Assembly (NCBI GenBank): GCA_964453205.1 | Contig: CAYVRC010000076.1 | Span: 1-26,147 of the forward strand | Length of the DNA: 26,147 bases | Direction: 5' to 3' | Origin: Crateriforma sp964453205 | GTDB taxonomy: Bacteria; Planctomycetota; Planctomycetia; Pirellulales; Pirellulaceae | In this document: positions 24,979 through 26,147 of the stretch, piece by piece | Layout of the letters: every line of letters starts with the position of its first letter | Position numbering within the stretch: position 1 is the first letter of the stretch | Position numbers and translations under genes: made by a program | Notes under the pieces: generated by a model | Told to the model about the DNA's origin: nothing | The model's input: the letters and a program-made list of their open reading frames with translations, nothing else | Databases searched by the model: none

Positions 24979-25358
24979 GGAAGATCAAGCATGGGAGATG
25001 GAGATATCGAGGCGAAGGACGGAATCGAGAGGACGGATTGTAGCCAGCGGAAGCAGAACCGACGATGCGTCCGATCCGCTGGATCCCTGGAACGGCGCGA
25101 CGGGACGAATTCGGTCTGGCGTACCCCCACGCCCGCGTCCGTCGGACGGCCCGGCTTGTTTCAAAATCCTGACGTGAAACTGAAAAAAGATTCAAGTTTC
25201 GGAGTCTCCGTGGCAATTCCACTTGCCCCGCGTCGTCACGATCACGCACCATCAGCCCCGCAGGCGACTGCGCGTCGCGTGAACCCGGCCGGGAGGGCCG
25301 GGAACACGGCATAACGAAGACGAAACGATCATTCATCGTCCAAGGAGGGACGACGTTG
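24979..25358. other. Divergent spacer between metG and the thioredoxin-protease gene
   Basis: This 380-bp stretch has no convincing gene. It should hold promoters for both directions. Visible structures are a 7-bp all-GC hairpin (CCCGGCC 25284-25290 with GGCCGGG 25296-25302, no T run) and a short inverted repeat GTCCG/CGGAC at 25137-25147. I see no T-box or riboswitch pattern ahead of metG. Confidence 0.6.
25342..25348 (+). promoter_or_regulatory. Strong ribosome binding site of the thioredoxin-protease gene
   Basis: AAGGAGG with 10 bases to the ATG at 25359, the best Shine-Dalgarno in the window. It fixes the start of a gene that is cut by the window edge. Confidence 0.85.
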
Positions 25359-26147
25359 ATGTACCCAAAGTTCGCTTTGATGTTGTTGGCCACGTCGTTG
25401 TCGGCGTCGTCGGTGGTCCGCGGTGACGCCATTTTGGTCGAGTTCACGTCGGCACATTGCGCGCACTGCGTGGCGATGCAGCCCGTGCTGCAGCGATTGG
25501 AACGCTCCGGCGTTGCGATTCGCCACGTCGATGTCCGCGAGGAACCCGACTTGGTGCGTCGCTACGGCATCCGCCAGACGCCCACGTATCTGGTGGTCGC
25601 CGACGGCAAGGAAGTCACGCGACTGGTCGGGACGCACACGGCCGAGGAACTGATGTCGGCTTTGCGGACCAACCCGAGCGGCCCTTTGGTGGACACGCGA
25701 TCCAGGCAAGAGGGCTATCCCGCCGCGCCGCCGGCCGGGGGCGATGTCGCTTCGGCCGGCTTCCGCGAGACCCCCAAAACGCGACTCGGCCCCGCCGTCG
25801 GTCGCCAACCCGAATCGCACTTGCCCGCGCTGGGTCGTACCAACAACACAGGCGTCAGCGGCGACACGGGCAGCTCGGCCGAATCGATGCCCGACCTGGG
25901 CACCGCCGACGCGATCGAACGGGCCCGCGCCGCGACGGTTCGGCTTCGGGTTCACGACGGCCACGGTTTCGGCGTGGGTACGGGGACCATCATCGACTCG
26001 CATGGCGACGAAGCCCTCGTGATGACCTGCGGTCACTTGTTCCGCGACACCCAAGGCAAAGAGAAGGTCGAAGTCGATTTGTATGTCGCCGGAGAAACCA
26101 GAACCGTGGCGGGCCAAGTCGTTGATTTTGACGCCGGCGACCGCGAC
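25359..26147 (+). CDS. Secreted thioredoxin-like / trypsin-like protease fusion (partial, runs off right edge)
   Basis: The frame stays open from ATG 25359 to the window end, giving 263 residues. A signal peptide (PKFALMLLATSLSASSVVRG) is followed by a thioredoxin fold: AILVEFTSAHCAHC with the redox pair C34/C37, then RRYGIRQTPTYLVV with the cis-proline P75. A Pro/Gly/Ser-rich linker runs from about 110 to 185. A trypsin-like domain then begins: TVRLRVHDGHGFGVGTGTII and VMTCGHLF, with H226 as the likely catalytic His. The Asp and Ser would lie beyond the edge. The protein probably acts outside the cytoplasm. Whether the redox and protease halves work on the same substrate is unknown. Confidence 0.88.
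   Translation, partial: MYPKFALMLLATSLSASSVVRGDAILVEFTSAHCAHCVAMQPVLQRLERSGVAIRHVDVREEPDLVRRYGIRQTPTYLVVADGKEVTRLVGTHTAEELMSALRTNPSGPLVDTRSRQEGYPAAPPAGGDVASAGFRETPKTRLGPAVGRQPESHLPALGRTNNTGVSGDTGSSAESMPDLGTADAIERARAATVRLRVHDGHGFGVGTGTIIDSHGDEALVMTCGHLFRDTQGKEKVEVDLYVAGETRTVAGQVVDFDAGDRD

Noticed and set aside
25137..25147. Inverted repeat GTCCG/CGGAC as an operator
   Set aside because: Five-base arms are expected by chance in DNA this rich in G, C and CGAC-type words.

Overview
The window looks like chromosomal DNA of a planctomycete, probably of the Pirellulaceae. This is an inference from gene content and style. The DNA is GC-rich with strong third-position GC. It carries a planctomycete-type type II secretion cluster, a PEP-CTERM protein, a formylglycine sulfatase, a PQQ-type sugar dehydrogenase-like protein and small Gly/Tyr/Pro-rich secreted proteins. 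Many starts lack a clear ribosome binding site. I saw no rRNA, tRNA, insertion sequence, phage gene or CRISPR array.

Region 1 (about 1-12042, + strand) is a type II secretion (T2SS) operon in the order D-E-F-G-H-I-J-K-C-like-L-M, followed by a TPR lipoprotein. Most junctions are translationally coupled (TAATG, TGATG, ATGA, GTGA). GspD is the outer-membrane secretin, E the cytoplasmic ATPase, F/L/M/C-like the inner-membrane platform, and G-K the pseudopilins. No prepilin peptidase (GspO) or GspN is present, so the peptidase must be encoded elsewhere. Differences from the textbook system are an extra N-type module and a large Gly/Ala-rich insert in GspD, a very short zinc module in GspE, the C-like gene lying between K and L, and the coupled TPR lipoprotein, which is a candidate pilotin or assembly factor.

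Region 2 (12043-14524, + strand) is a spacer with an 18-bp tandem repeat and a weak terminator-like hairpin, then a secreted PEP-CTERM protein and a secreted sugar dehydrogenase-like beta-propeller. A strong bidirectional terminator at 14585-14628 separates this from the convergent htrA/Do protease gene (- strand, 14659-16209).

Region 3 (16210-19620) is a roughly 500-bp divergent spacer, then glgC (ADP-glucose synthesis for glycogen) tightly followed by a membrane diguanylate cyclase whose inhibitory I-site is degenerate. Next is a spacer with a sigma-54-like -24/-12 element and a terminator-like hairpin just ahead of a small secreted Gly/Tyr/Pro-rich protein.

Region 4 (19682-24978, - strand) reads, in transcription order, metG, a GNAT acetyltransferase, dprA and a secreted sulfatase. 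The gaps are 2, 88 and 11 bp, so it is probably one transcription unit mixing housekeeping and accessory functions.

Region 5 (24979-26147, + strand) is a 380-bp divergent spacer, then the 5' part of a gene running off the right edge. It encodes a secreted thioredoxin-like domain (CAHC) joined to the start of a trypsin-like protease domain, and is the most unusual single protein in the window. The best candidates for something under-described are the T2SS variant with its coupled TPR lipoprotein, and this thioredoxin-protease fusion.
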